From positions 3,968,001 to 4,032,000 of the forward strand of contig OY782882.1 of NCBI GenBank assembly GCA_963678485.1: DNA of 64,000 bases, written 5' to 3'. A program made the position numbers and the translations under genes. A model generated the notes under the pieces. The model had not been told where the DNA came from, ran no database searches, and worked only from the letters and a program-made list of their open reading frames with translations. Within the stretch, counting starts at the first letter, position 1. Each line of letters begins with the position of its first letter. The stretch comes from CALGYY01 sp963678485 (GTDB taxonomy: Bacteria > Bacteroidota > Bacteroidia > Bacteroidales > CAIWKO01). This document shows, piece by piece, positions 18,946 through 26,769 of this stretch.

Positions 18946-19608
18946 ATGAGAAATGTACTTTTTTTAGCAGTGATTCTATTAATCGCCTCCTGTGGTAGCA
19001 CATCAAATGAAAAAAGCAACGGCAACGATTCAACATCACTCCAGGTCGCGCCAAACGATACACTGGATGCACTGCTGGCCATTAATGATGAAAAGCAACT
19101 TAAAGACATATATGGTGCAAAGAATGTTAGCTGGGATACCATCTATGGTGTCGAAGGTGACTTTTCCATGGCAACTGTACTGTATTCAGGAACCCCTGAT
19201 AATGTTGTTATTGAATGGAGATACCCCAAAACACGCACCGAGGTAATTTCAGTGACGCATGATTGTCAGTATAATACAAAGACTGAAAAATTTGATCTTG
19301 ATACCCGCTGGTTGACCCGCTCCGGAGTTCGTCTTGGAACTCCACTGACCGAGTTGGTAAAAATGAATGGGAAAGATTTTGTTTTTCTTGGATTTGGCTG
19401 GGACTATGGCGGTGGCGTAATGGACTGGAAGGGTGGAAACTTCGATAAGAAAAATATGTTTGTCAACCTTGGGCTGGAAGATGTTACGCCTTCTATGGAA
19501 AAGGATTACGAACAACTGATGGGTGATGGTGAATTTTTATCGTCCTTACCCGTAGCAAAGAAACTTAATCCAAGGGTGTTTGAGATTGTTCTTTCAAAGG
19601 GAGAATAA
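18946..19608 (+). CDS. Hypothetical lipoprotein
   Basis: This 221-residue protein starts with a lipoprotein signal peptide (MRNVLFLAVILLIASCGS); the lipobox Cys is residue 16. The ATG at 18946 is preferred over one 78 bp upstream, since only the shorter form has a normal signal sequence. The mature part begins with a Ser/Asn-rich linker and then a compact domain with the phrases LDALLAINDEKQLKDIYG and GFGWDYGGGVMDW. The latter resembles small Bacteroidota proteins that respond to peptidase- or inhibitor-like folds, but I do not recognise the family. It is divergent from the S46 peptidase and converges on the HoxW-type gene with only 5 bp between stops. Expected in the outer or inner membrane, facing the periplasm. 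Confidence 0.75.
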   Translation: MRNVLFLAVILLIASCGSTSNEKSNGNDSTSLQVAPNDTLDALLAINDEKQLKDIYGAKNVSWDTIYGVEGDFSMATVLYSGTPDNVVIEWRYPKTRTEVISVTHDCQYNTKTEKFDLDTRWLTRSGVRLGTPLTELVKMNGKDFVFLGFGWDYGGGVMDWKGGNFDKKNMFVNLGLEDVTPSMEKDYEQLMGDGEFLSSLPVAKKLNPRVFEIVLSKGE

Positions 19609-19613
19609 ACTTC

Positions 19614-20081
19614 TTACAGCTTTTCAGTAAGCCACACTATAAAGTGATTAAAAGCCAGTTCGAGATTTTTTAGCGCTTCGGAAGTCATACCTTCTTTGAA
19701 ATCCCACTCATAGCCTTTCATGCGCATGAGCCAGGTTTCGGGGAATTTGCCATAAAGTTCGTTGCATAATTCTAGGATGTAGCCTGGTGAGGCTGCGTGC
19801 AATGTATATTTCACTGTATCTTGTTCAGGATCTAATGGATCCAGCCGGAAACTTTCAACATGCTCCTCTACCGTAGCATCCGCAAAAACAACAATATCGT
19901 AGGTGGAAATTTCAAGTGCATCTTCCACATTGAGCTGGTAGTTGCTATCACAGACAATAGTTGTATGGCTCTGCACTCGCGCCCATTCTTCGACTTTGTC
20001 AGTGAATGCATTGCCTAATCCATCATCCATACGGCCGGGATTGCCAAAGCCGTAGATCAGTATTTTTTTTTGCGCCGACAT
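19614..20081 (-). CDS. hoxW: [NiFe] hydrogenase maturation endopeptidase, HoxW type
   Basis: This 155-residue cytoplasmic protease is expected to remove the C-terminal tail of HoxH once nickel has been inserted. The N-terminal signature is ILIYGFGNPGRMDDGLG, typical of the HycI/HyaD/HoxW family (GxGNxxxxDDGxG). A conserved acidic pair (VVFADA) and a His (YTLHAASPG) supply the other metal-site positions. The start MSAQKK at 20081 is chosen; a start at 20111 would fall inside the hairpin at 20106-20127 and add ten unlikely residues. It is the last gene of the hoxFUYH-W cluster, 77 bp after hoxH. It differs clearly from the second protease at 25078-25578, so each may serve its own hydrogenase. 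Confidence 0.85.
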   Translation of the reverse strand: MSAQKKILIYGFGNPGRMDDGLGNAFTDKVEEWARVQSHTTIVCDSNYQLNVEDALEISTYDIVVFADATVEEHVESFRLDPLDPEQDTVKYTLHAASPGYILELCNELYGKFPETWLMRMKGYEWDFKEGMTSEALKNLELAFNHFIVWLTEKL

Positions 20082-20105
20082 AATGCAATTGTTGAAGATG
20101 AAAAA

Positions 20106-20127
20106 GCCCATCCCGCAAGGGATGGGC
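20106..20127 (-). terminator. Strong hairpin between hoxH and hoxW
   Basis: A perfect 9-bp GC-rich stem (GCCCATCCC) with a 4-nt loop is followed on the minus strand by TTTTT. It has all the marks of an intrinsic terminator but lies inside the operon, 31 bp after the hoxH stop, so it probably attenuates hoxW expression or protects the upstream mRNA end. Confidence 0.85.
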
Positions 20128-20158
20128 GTAAAATCCTATTGAAAATTAAACATCAATA

Positions 20159-21610
20159 TTAATTTTTCTTACGATCGAGTTCGTTGCCATTGCTGTCGAA
20201 AAGAGCAATTTCAAGAGGCATCTTGCCCAAAGCGTGTGTTGCACAGCTTAAGCAAGGATCGTAGGCACGGATAGAAATTTCAACGGCATTACGCATACCT
20301 TCTGTAATTTCTTTTTGTCCGTTCATCATTTTCTTTGCAACAAAATTTACCGAACGATTCATTGGTTCGTTGTTGTTTGTTGTGGAAACAATGAGGTTTG
20401 CCATAATGATCTGATCATTCTCGTCGATCTTGTAATGATGGAATAAGGTACCACGTGGTGCTTCAATTAAGCCAACACCTTCGTTGCCCTTGGTTCCCTT
20501 GGTAACGAGATCGTTCTTCTGCAAATCAGGATCATTGAGAAGGTCTTTGATAACTTCGGCAGAGTGCAGTAATTCGATGAGACGAGCCCAATGCATATGC
20601 ATACAATGGTTGTTGGGTTTACCATTGGTATAAGCTTTATAAATCTCAAATTCTTTCTGCGCCAGTGGTGTTGGAATGAAATCGCAGGTGTTCAAACGAG
20701 CTAATGGTCCAACACGATACCAGCCTTTTTCTTTGCCCAAATGTTTCAAATACGGGAACTTCATATAACTCCAGTTGCGAACTTCTTCGCCAACGTATTT
20801 TACGTAGTCCTGATAATCAACATCGTCGAGGATTTTCTTACCATCGGTATCTACAGCGCGCAATACGCCATGATACAGGTCGAGTGCACCGTCCTTGCGC
20901 ACCAGACTCAGGTGGTTTGATTCGAAAAAGGCGAAATTATCAATGAATTCGCTGTTCTTTGCGTGGTATCCTTTGAAGAAATCCAATGCACCCTGTGCCC
21001 AGGAAATCATCTTGTCGATATTCAAGGGATCAGCGCCTTTTAAGAAAGAATCGCGTTCTTCGATGCTGAGGTTTTTATTGATACCGCCAGGGATAGCGCC
21101 AGTTCCGTGGATTTTCTTTCCAGCAGTTGCAGCAATAATTTCCTGACCAAATTTGCGCATCATCACACCCTGAACAGCAAGTTCTGGGTACTTTAATGCA
21201 ACACCAATCACATTACGGATTGCGGGGTCGCCATCATATCCAAAAAGTAAATCCGGAGAAACCAGATGGAAGAAATGGAGTGCATGCGACTGGAACATTT
21301 GTCCATAATGCATGAGTCTTCTCATTTTTTCACCAGTAGCGGTTAATCCGAGTCCGGTGCCTGCACCAACGATAACGTCGAGGGCTTTGGCTGCGGCCAG
21401 ATGGTGACTTACGGGACAAATCCCGCAAAGGCGTTGAACTAATACAGGAGCTTCCCAATAGGGGCGACCTTGTACAAAACGTTCAAATCCCCTGAATTCC
21501 ACAATATGCAGGCGGCTGTCGGTGACATTACCGGCATCATCAAGATGAATGGTAACCTTTCCGTGGCCTTCCACGCGGGTTACAGGTTCTATTGTTATTT
21601 TTTGTGCCAT
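20159..21610 (-). CDS. hoxH: Group 3d [NiFe] hydrogenase large subunit HoxH
   Basis: This 483-residue catalytic subunit of a NAD-reducing, bidirectional hydrogenase holds the Ni-Fe(CN)2CO site, which splits or makes H2 in the cytoplasm. The four site cysteines are C62 and C65 in RLCGICPVSHH and C453 and C456 in DPCLSCATH. The 24 residues after H459 are the removable tail, matching the presence of a maturation protease. RVEGHGKV near the N-terminus and EFRGFERFVQGRP are characteristic of HoxH rather than of membrane-bound group 1 or F420-linked types. Length is normal for HoxH. It lies 14 bp after hoxY, in an operon with hoxF and hoxU. Confidence 0.95.
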   Translation of the reverse strand: MAQKITIEPVTRVEGHGKVTIHLDDAGNVTDSRLHIVEFRGFERFVQGRPYWEAPVLVQRLCGICPVSHHLAAAKALDVIVGAGTGLGLTATGEKMRRLMHYGQMFQSHALHFFHLVSPDLLFGYDGDPAIRNVIGVALKYPELAVQGVMMRKFGQEIIAATAGKKIHGTGAIPGGINKNLSIEERDSFLKGADPLNIDKMISWAQGALDFFKGYHAKNSEFIDNFAFFESNHLSLVRKDGALDLYHGVLRAVDTDGKKILDDVDYQDYVKYVGEEVRNWSYMKFPYLKHLGKEKGWYRVGPLARLNTCDFIPTPLAQKEFEIYKAYTNGKPNNHCMHMHWARLIELLHSAEVIKDLLNDPDLQKNDLVTKGTKGNEGVGLIEAPRGTLFHHYKIDENDQIIMANLIVSTTNNNEPMNRSVNFVAKKMMNGQKEITEGMRNAVEISIRAYDPCLSCATHALGKMPLEIALFDSNGNELDRKKN

Positions 21611-21624
21611 ATACTATTGTCCTT

Positions 21625-22176
21625 TTAGTCGAATTTAATTACTTCATAAGGTAAATCCATTTCACTTCCGGTAACCAGTGCTGCTACGGCATTCCAGATA
21701 AGGTCAGCGCGTGGAGGGCATCCGGGAAGGAAATAATCGATTTTTACGATTTCGTGACAGGGATACACTTTATCGAGAATCATTGGGAGTTCTTCATCAT
21801 TCGGAAGAATTCCTTCGGTGTTCACGCCGTCCACGGTTGGTCCGTGTAAATAGGCTTCCTCGATGCATTCCTGAACAGGGATGCCGTTACGCAATGCAGG
21901 AAGGCCACCCATGATGGCGCATTCGCCAAGGGAGATCAGAATCTTGCAATGTTTACGGAATTCCTGTAATACATGTACGTTTTCGCTGTTACAGCATCCA
22001 CCTTCGATGATACCGATAGTACATTCTTTGGTGAATGTTTTAATATCGTCGATAGGTGATTTATTAAATTCAACCAGTTCAATAAGTTTCAAAATACGTT
22101 CGTCGATATCGAGGAGCGACATATGGCATCCGAAACATCCGGCTAACGAAGTGGTTGCAACAATTGGTTTACTCAT
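21625..22176 (-). CDS. hoxY: Group 3d [NiFe] hydrogenase small subunit HoxY
   Basis: This 183-residue small subunit carries the proximal [4Fe-4S] cluster that moves electrons from the Ni-Fe site of HoxH to HoxU and HoxF. Cluster ligands are seen in LAGCFGCHMS (C14, C17), LGECAIMGG and FLPGCPPRAD. There is no twin-arginine signal peptide and no second and third cluster domain, so it is the short cytoplasmic type. It sits 15 bp after hoxU and 14 bp before hoxH, which implies translation coupling and equal stoichiometry. Confidence 0.95.
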   Translation of the reverse strand: MSKPIVATTSLAGCFGCHMSLLDIDERILKLIELVEFNKSPIDDIKTFTKECTIGIIEGGCCNSENVHVLQEFRKHCKILISLGECAIMGGLPALRNGIPVQECIEEAYLHGPTVDGVNTEGILPNDEELPMILDKVYPCHEIVKIDYFLPGCPPRADLIWNAVAALVTGSEMDLPYEVIKFD

Positions 22177-22191
22177 TTGCGTTCCTCCTGA

Positions 22192-22896
22192 TTAATGTGA
22201 TAGTTTTTCAATATCTGATCCGATCGCTACTTTATCAAACTTGCGCTTTCCAATAGGCACATTGAAACCGATTTCCTTTTTCAAAATGCAACCTACGGGA
22301 CAGATGTCCATAGCTATTTTGGCCTGTTCGTCTGTCATTTGTGAGGCAAGTTTTACGTCGAAATTGATTTCAAGGTCTGCACCGCGATTGCGGAATGCGA
22401 AAATATTCTTGCCGTCCTGAGATTTAATGGCACGAACGCATTTTTTGCAGAAAATGCAACGATTGCGGTCGAGATAAATCTTTGGAGCAGTGGCGTCGAT
22501 TTCGCGTTTTGGGAAGTTGTAGCTGAAGCGAGGAACCATCATTTGATAACGGTATCCCATCGCCTGTAATTCGCAGCTTCCGCTCTTTTCGCAGGATGGG
22601 CAAAAGTGATTGCCTTCAACGAAAAGTAATTCAATAATGACTTTCCTGAGTTCTGCTAATTCAGGGGTGTTATTCTCGATGACCATATTGGCTTCTACCG
22701 GTGTGGTGCAGCCAGCCATGGCACGACCGTTCACTTTTACCGTACAGATACGGCAGGAACCGGCCGGTTTTTCACCTTTCATATGGCAGAGGGTGGGAAC
22801 ATATACTCCCTGCTCTGCTGCGGCGTCAACGATAAACTGGCCTTTTTCGGCTGTTAACGTTTTACCGTCGATTGTGAAATTAACCTTGTCGCTCAT
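22192..22896 (-). CDS. hoxU: NAD-reducing hydrogenase diaphorase subunit HoxU
   Basis: This 234-residue NuoG-N-terminus-like iron-sulfur protein links HoxF to HoxY. It has a plant-type 2Fe-2S domain (C37, C48, C51, C63), a His-Cys [4Fe-4S] site (H97, C99, C102, C108) and a third cluster site (CIFCKKCVR plus the later CPVGC). Length equals that of known HoxU. The gene is 39 bp after hoxF and 15 bp before hoxY. The 1235-residue fusion elsewhere in the window starts with a similar 2Fe-2S domain but then diverges into a GltD module. Confidence 0.93.
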   Translation of the reverse strand: MSDKVNFTIDGKTLTAEKGQFIVDAAAEQGVYVPTLCHMKGEKPAGSCRICTVKVNGRAMAGCTTPVEANMVIENNTPELAELRKVIIELLFVEGNHFCPSCEKSGSCELQAMGYRYQMMVPRFSYNFPKREIDATAPKIYLDRNRCIFCKKCVRAIKSQDGKNIFAFRNRGADLEINFDVKLASQMTDEQAKIAMDICPVGCILKKEIGFNVPIGKRKFDKVAIGSDIEKLSH

Positions 22897-22935
22897 ATAT
22901 TATGTTGGTTTTTTCGTTTATAATGTGATGATGGA

Positions 22936-24735
22936 TTAATGGAGATTGGGTTTCCTCTTTACATAAGCACATGAATCTTTTACCGAAGCAGCCATGTCGA
23001 ATTCACTAACATAGTCAGTGTCTTTACGAACCAGCTCGGTGTACTTATTCCTGAAGTTTTGTAAAGTGGTGGTTATTGGATTTGAAGATGTCTGGCCCAG
23101 TCCACAACGTGTACTCATGCTCATCATCTTTCCTAATTTTTCCATTTCTTCCAGATCTCCCATAACGCCATTGCCTGCAAGGATTTTTTCAATCTTTTGC
23201 TTCAATACAACATTTAAAGAGCGGCAGGGAACGCAGGAACCGCAGCTTTCTTCTGCAAAGAATTCCATGAAGTTCAATACCACATCTTTTATCAGATTAC
23301 GGGATTTGTTAAGAACAATCATCGACCCACCTGTTGGTAAATCTTCGAATGCAATTTTACGACTGAATTGTTCTGGATTGAGGCAAACGCCTGATGGACC
23401 AGCGACCTGAACAGCCATGGTGTCTTTTGCACCAACCATGGTGAGCATATCCTGAATGGTCATTCCCCATTCAATCTCATAAATACCCGGTTTTTCACAG
23501 TCACCGGAAATACTTAATACTTTAGTTCCGGCTGAACTCTGAGTGCCCATGGATGTATACCATGCAGATCCTTTTTCAATGATACGGGTTACTGCACAGA
23601 AAGTCTCTACATTATTGACAATAGTAGGTTTGGCAAGATAACCTTTGGTAACGGGGAATGGAGGACGGTTGCGTGGTTCGCCACGGTGACCTTCGGCTGA
23701 TTCAATGAGTGCCGATTCTTCACCGCAAACATATGCGCCAGCACCAAACTGAACGCGGATATCAAAAGTGAAATTGGCATTGCCAGCAGCACCTTTTCCT
23801 AATAAACCATTCTTACGCATATCTTCAAGTACACTTTCCAGATAGGCTTTCAAATAGCGGTATTCAGCCCTGAGATACAATACTCCGAGTTGAGCTCCAA
23901 CTGCAAAGCCGCCAATTGCCATACCTTCAAACACCTGTTGTGCTTTTTCGGTAAGCAGTACGCGATCCTTAAAGGTTCCCGGCTCGCCTTCGTCAGCATT
24001 GCAAATTACATAACGGGTTTTATCTTCAGCCTTGGAACAGAATTCCCATTTCATACCTGTTGGGAAACCAGCACCACCACGACCGCGGAGATTTGCATTC
24101 TTTACTTCGTTAATTACATCCTGAGAAGCCATGCCAACTGCTTTCTTCAATGAGGTACCCAGTGGGTAATCACCAAAAATGACAGCGCCCTTTTTCTGGA
24201 TATTGCTGTTGACCATTGCCTTAATAAGAGGATTGGCGTTATTGCCATCGCCTAATTCAGGACAAATATCAGCTACCTTTTTGCCGGCTTTAATACCTTT
24301 AACTATCTCAGTCACCTTTGCAGGAGTGAGTTTGGTAAAAACCTTATCATTAATAATAGCTGCAGGTTCCTGATCACTCATACCGATACATGCAGTGTGA
24401 TACAGACCAATCAGACCGTCAGCAGTGCACTGTCCAAATTTGCATCCTGTCTCTTTAACGAAAGCTTCAGAAATCTCTTTATATCCAAACATTAACGAGG
24501 TTACGCTGTTGTTAAGATAGATGCTGTATTTTCCGCGTGGTTTCTGAGCGAAGAAATGATAGAAGCTGATGGTCTGAACCACGTCGGCCGTGGAAACCTT
24601 CAACTGATCGGCTATCACTTCAATCGCTTCTTTCGAAATGTAGCCAAGCGCAGTTTGGGTATCCATCAGGATGTCCATCAAACGCGCCTCGTCGTTACCG
24701 TACTTCGCGGTAATTTCGATCAGGGTATTCTTCAT
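22936..24735 (-). CDS. hoxF: NAD-reducing hydrogenase diaphorase subunit HoxF (NuoE-NuoF fusion)
   Basis: This 599-residue flavoprotein exchanges electrons with NAD(H). Residues 1-165 are NuoE-like, but of the four usual 2Fe-2S ligands only C116 is kept (TACIGMSD replaces CLGxC, and NNSVTS replaces CxxxxC). That is usual for HoxF proteins that have lost this cluster. The NuoF part follows, with FMN/NADH motifs (RGRGGAGFPTG, NADEGEPGTF) and the [4Fe-4S] site ESCGSCVPC plus Cys in TRCGLGQ. There are no C-terminal ferredoxin domains, unlike the NuoF-like protein at 4282-6060. First gene of the operon hoxF-U-Y-H. A -7 box is seen 79 bp upstream. Confidence 0.93.
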   Translation of the reverse strand: MKNTLIEITAKYGNDEARLMDILMDTQTALGYISKEAIEVIADQLKVSTADVVQTISFYHFFAQKPRGKYSIYLNNSVTSLMFGYKEISEAFVKETGCKFGQCTADGLIGLYHTACIGMSDQEPAAIINDKVFTKLTPAKVTEIVKGIKAGKKVADICPELGDGNNANPLIKAMVNSNIQKKGAVIFGDYPLGTSLKKAVGMASQDVINEVKNANLRGRGGAGFPTGMKWEFCSKAEDKTRYVICNADEGEPGTFKDRVLLTEKAQQVFEGMAIGGFAVGAQLGVLYLRAEYRYLKAYLESVLEDMRKNGLLGKGAAGNANFTFDIRVQFGAGAYVCGEESALIESAEGHRGEPRNRPPFPVTKGYLAKPTIVNNVETFCAVTRIIEKGSAWYTSMGTQSSAGTKVLSISGDCEKPGIYEIEWGMTIQDMLTMVGAKDTMAVQVAGPSGVCLNPEQFSRKIAFEDLPTGGSMIVLNKSRNLIKDVVLNFMEFFAEESCGSCVPCRSLNVVLKQKIEKILAGNGVMGDLEEMEKLGKMMSMSTRCGLGQTSSNPITTTLQNFRNKYTELVRKDTDYVSEFDMAASVKDSCAYVKRKPNLH

Positions 24736-24813
24736 AAAGATGTGATTAATGGTTATTTTTAGTTTGACTTATTTATAAAATTTTAAGTTGTTTACCTTTT
24801 TAATGAAGGCCAA

Positions 24814-24821
24814 CAAAATTA
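24814..24821 (-). promoter_or_regulatory. -7 box of the hox operon promoter
   Basis: The minus strand reads TAATTTTG, a full match to TAnnTTTG, 79 bp before the hoxF start. The same octamer is found before rex and before the response regulator. A -33 TTTG lies 28 bp further upstream, longer than usual, so the upstream element is doubtful. Confidence 0.45.
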
Positions 24822-24922
24822 GTTTTTTTTCTTTTCAACTAGAGGTGCGCAAATATTTTTATATTATCATTATAAATTTAGAAAGATTCCAGATTGTAAA
24901 TGCATAGGATAGAAATAAAAAA

Positions 24923-24948
24923 CCCGTCTGATGTTTCCATCAAACGGG
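24923..24948 (-). terminator. Terminator of the haem-protein / HyaD-like protease operon
   Basis: An 11-bp stem with one mismatch (CCCGT...ACGGG core, loop TTTC) is followed on the minus strand by a run of T residues. It lies 129 bp after the protease stop and upstream of the hoxF promoter, insulating the two operons. Confidence 0.8.
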
Positions 24949-25077
24949 CCTAAATACTATGAAAAAAAAACAAAAAACAAATAAATCGCGACAAAGATAT
25001 ACTCTAAAACGACATAATGCAAGTTTTTTACGATTAATTTTTAAAAAAAATAGCAAATGGGTGTAAATATATGATAA

Positions 25078-25578
25078 TCAATTATAAAAATGAATATCAG
25101 CAAGCCATTGCTTAATATCTTCATGGATGATTTCCATGATTTCATGTGTCTTTATTTGCAATTCAGGAGTAAATTCTGTCCCAAATTCGAGATCTTCCCT
25201 AATCTCAATGGCGGCAATCCTGATTTCATCCGGCAATGTCATTTCGAGTTCTTCCCCTAAATCAAGCGCCGTTAAAAATCCAACATCATGAAGATTTGAT
25301 AAATGACAGGTTTCCCTGAAAACTGTCCGATTCAATAAAAAAACATCACCAATCTTTCCTTCCGGCGTTTTTATAGCATCAAAAATATATACGTATTGAT
25401 AATCTTTAATGTATTCTAATACTTCCAGACCACCAACATTCAGATTCTCGAAATGAATTTGCGGATGTTGCATTTCATTACGAAGCTGATTGCATATCCA
25501 CGGACCAATCCCATCGTCTTTCAAAATATCGTTACCAATGCCCAGCATCAGTATTTGATGGTTTCCTTTAGTTCTCAT
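25078..25578 (-). CDS. Second [NiFe] hydrogenase maturation protease (HyaD/HycI family)
   Basis: This 166-residue protease has the family signature ILMLGIGNDILKDDGIG at the N-terminus, an Asp-containing second site (YVYIFDAIK) and a His third site (LHDVGFLTALDL). Its sequence is closer to proteases of uptake (group 1) hydrogenases than is the HoxW-type protein 5 kb away. The start MRTKGN at 25578 is chosen because it puts the family signature at the usual position; a longer reading to 25680 only repeats codons of the overlapping upstream gene. It overlaps the haem-protein gene by 11 bp, so the two are translationally coupled. The large subunit it would process is not in this window unless it also acts on HoxH. 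Confidence 0.85.
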   Translation of the reverse strand: MRTKGNHQILMLGIGNDILKDDGIGPWICNQLRNEMQHPQIHFENLNVGGLEVLEYIKDYQYVYIFDAIKTPEGKIGDVFLLNRTVFRETCHLSNLHDVGFLTALDLGEELEMTLPDEIRIAAIEIREDLEFGTEFTPELQIKTHEIMEIIHEDIKQWLADIHFYN

Positions 25579-26680
25579 ACGATGAGATAAGCTGCTTGTA
25601 AATATTGCTGCTTCCGAAATATAATAAGAATAGTGCAGATAGAAAATTTCGCTCATCACTGCTGCGAAAGGCTTCGCCACTCAAAGTTTCGCTGCTTATC
25701 GCTTTACGCAATCGTTCACACAGATCTTCTTTTTGAAGCTCGAAATCCATACGATTCAATGCCCGCGCCTCTGTGATAATCACGGAAACAGCATCGATTC
25801 TTTTTTCAATCTCTTTTTTTCTGATACCCGGCAAAGTAGCCCGCATGATTTCTTCAATAGGATACAAATACAAGGGTTTGTAATTTTCCCAGGCACTTTC
25901 GCTTAAGGTTCTGATTTCAATCAGATATGATTCCCAATCTCCGTTGGATGCAGCCTGCCCAATTCTTTCTGGACCCGAAAGTGAGGTCGAAGGCATTAAA
26001 CAACAACGGAAATCTTTTAATACACTTTGCTGACTGTTACTGAGTATGCTTATCACCTCATCTTTTAACATCCAAAGTAGTGCGCTCGCTTCTTCTCCCA
26101 ATACACCATAAATGTGGGCACGATCTGTTTCTATGCGAACTGCAGGTGTAACTGTCTTGGGCTCTAATCCTGCACCATTGAACTGCTTATATCGTGCAGG
26201 TATCGCATGGCATTGAAGGCAGCCCTCTTCTTCATAGAGAGGTTGCTGTGCACCAATGAGACTGAGTTTAATAAGCTCGGCTTCCAGCTGACGTGCTGCA
26301 TAAACTTCTTTTTTCAATGAATCGGAAATATCCTCACCTATCTCAAGCTTCTTTATTAGTTTGGTAAAGGCAGTGCGCGTTGGTTTTAGCGAATTATCGC
26401 ATTTTCCTTTGGAGTCGGGGATTTCGGGAAGCACTTTTGCCACGCTGTCAGCCAGAACTTTTAATTGGATTGCCTGATTTTTCGATAGATGCAGCCCTCT
26501 AATCAAATTAACTGACGAGGTTTTCATAATCAGATAATTCATCTCGTTCAGTTGAACGTCCCAACTTGTGTCATTACCGTTTGCCCTCGCTTCAACCACA
26601 GTCGAAGGCCGTGCACCATAAAGCAAGGCTGCAACAAAAGGCAGGAGGCAACAACTGATGATCCATGGACGTATTCGCAT
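25568..26680 (-). CDS. Secreted protein with a single CxxCH (c-type haem) motif
   Basis: This 370-residue protein has an N-terminal signal or anchor segment (residues ~7-22) and is otherwise helical and soluble. One haem-attachment motif, CLQCH, is at 154-158 (EEGCLQCHAIP), consistent with a periplasmic monohaem cytochrome. No second CxxCH was seen; candidate distal Met ligands cannot be chosen by eye. I do not recognise the family. It is co-transcribed with, and overlaps, a hydrogenase maturation protease, so it may be an electron partner or assembly factor of an uptake hydrogenase. That is inference from context only. Haem attachment would need the Ccm or Ccs machinery, not seen here. Confidence 0.7.
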   Translation of the reverse strand: MRIRPWIISCCLLPFVAALLYGARPSTVVEARANGNDTSWDVQLNEMNYLIMKTSSVNLIRGLHLSKNQAIQLKVLADSVAKVLPEIPDSKGKCDNSLKPTRTAFTKLIKKLEIGEDISDSLKKEVYAARQLEAELIKLSLIGAQQPLYEEEGCLQCHAIPARYKQFNGAGLEPKTVTPAVRIETDRAHIYGVLGEEASALLWMLKDEVISILSNSQQSVLKDFRCCLMPSTSLSGPERIGQAASNGDWESYLIEIRTLSESAWENYKPLYLYPIEEIMRATLPGIRKKEIEKRIDAVSVIITEARALNRMDFELQKEDLCERLRKAISSETLSGEAFRSSDERNFLSALFLLYFGSSNIYKQLISSYEN

Positions 26681-26769
26681 AATATTAAGTCGGGTGTTTA
26701 ATATTTATTCTTTCGTGACAATCTTAAGGAATTTCAATGATGAAGCCAGTTCAAAAATGTGCATTTTGT

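Noticed and set aside
25579..25680. A longer N-terminus for the HyaD-like protease
   Set aside because: The extra 34 residues come from codons of the overlapping haem-protein gene in another frame and precede the usual family start.
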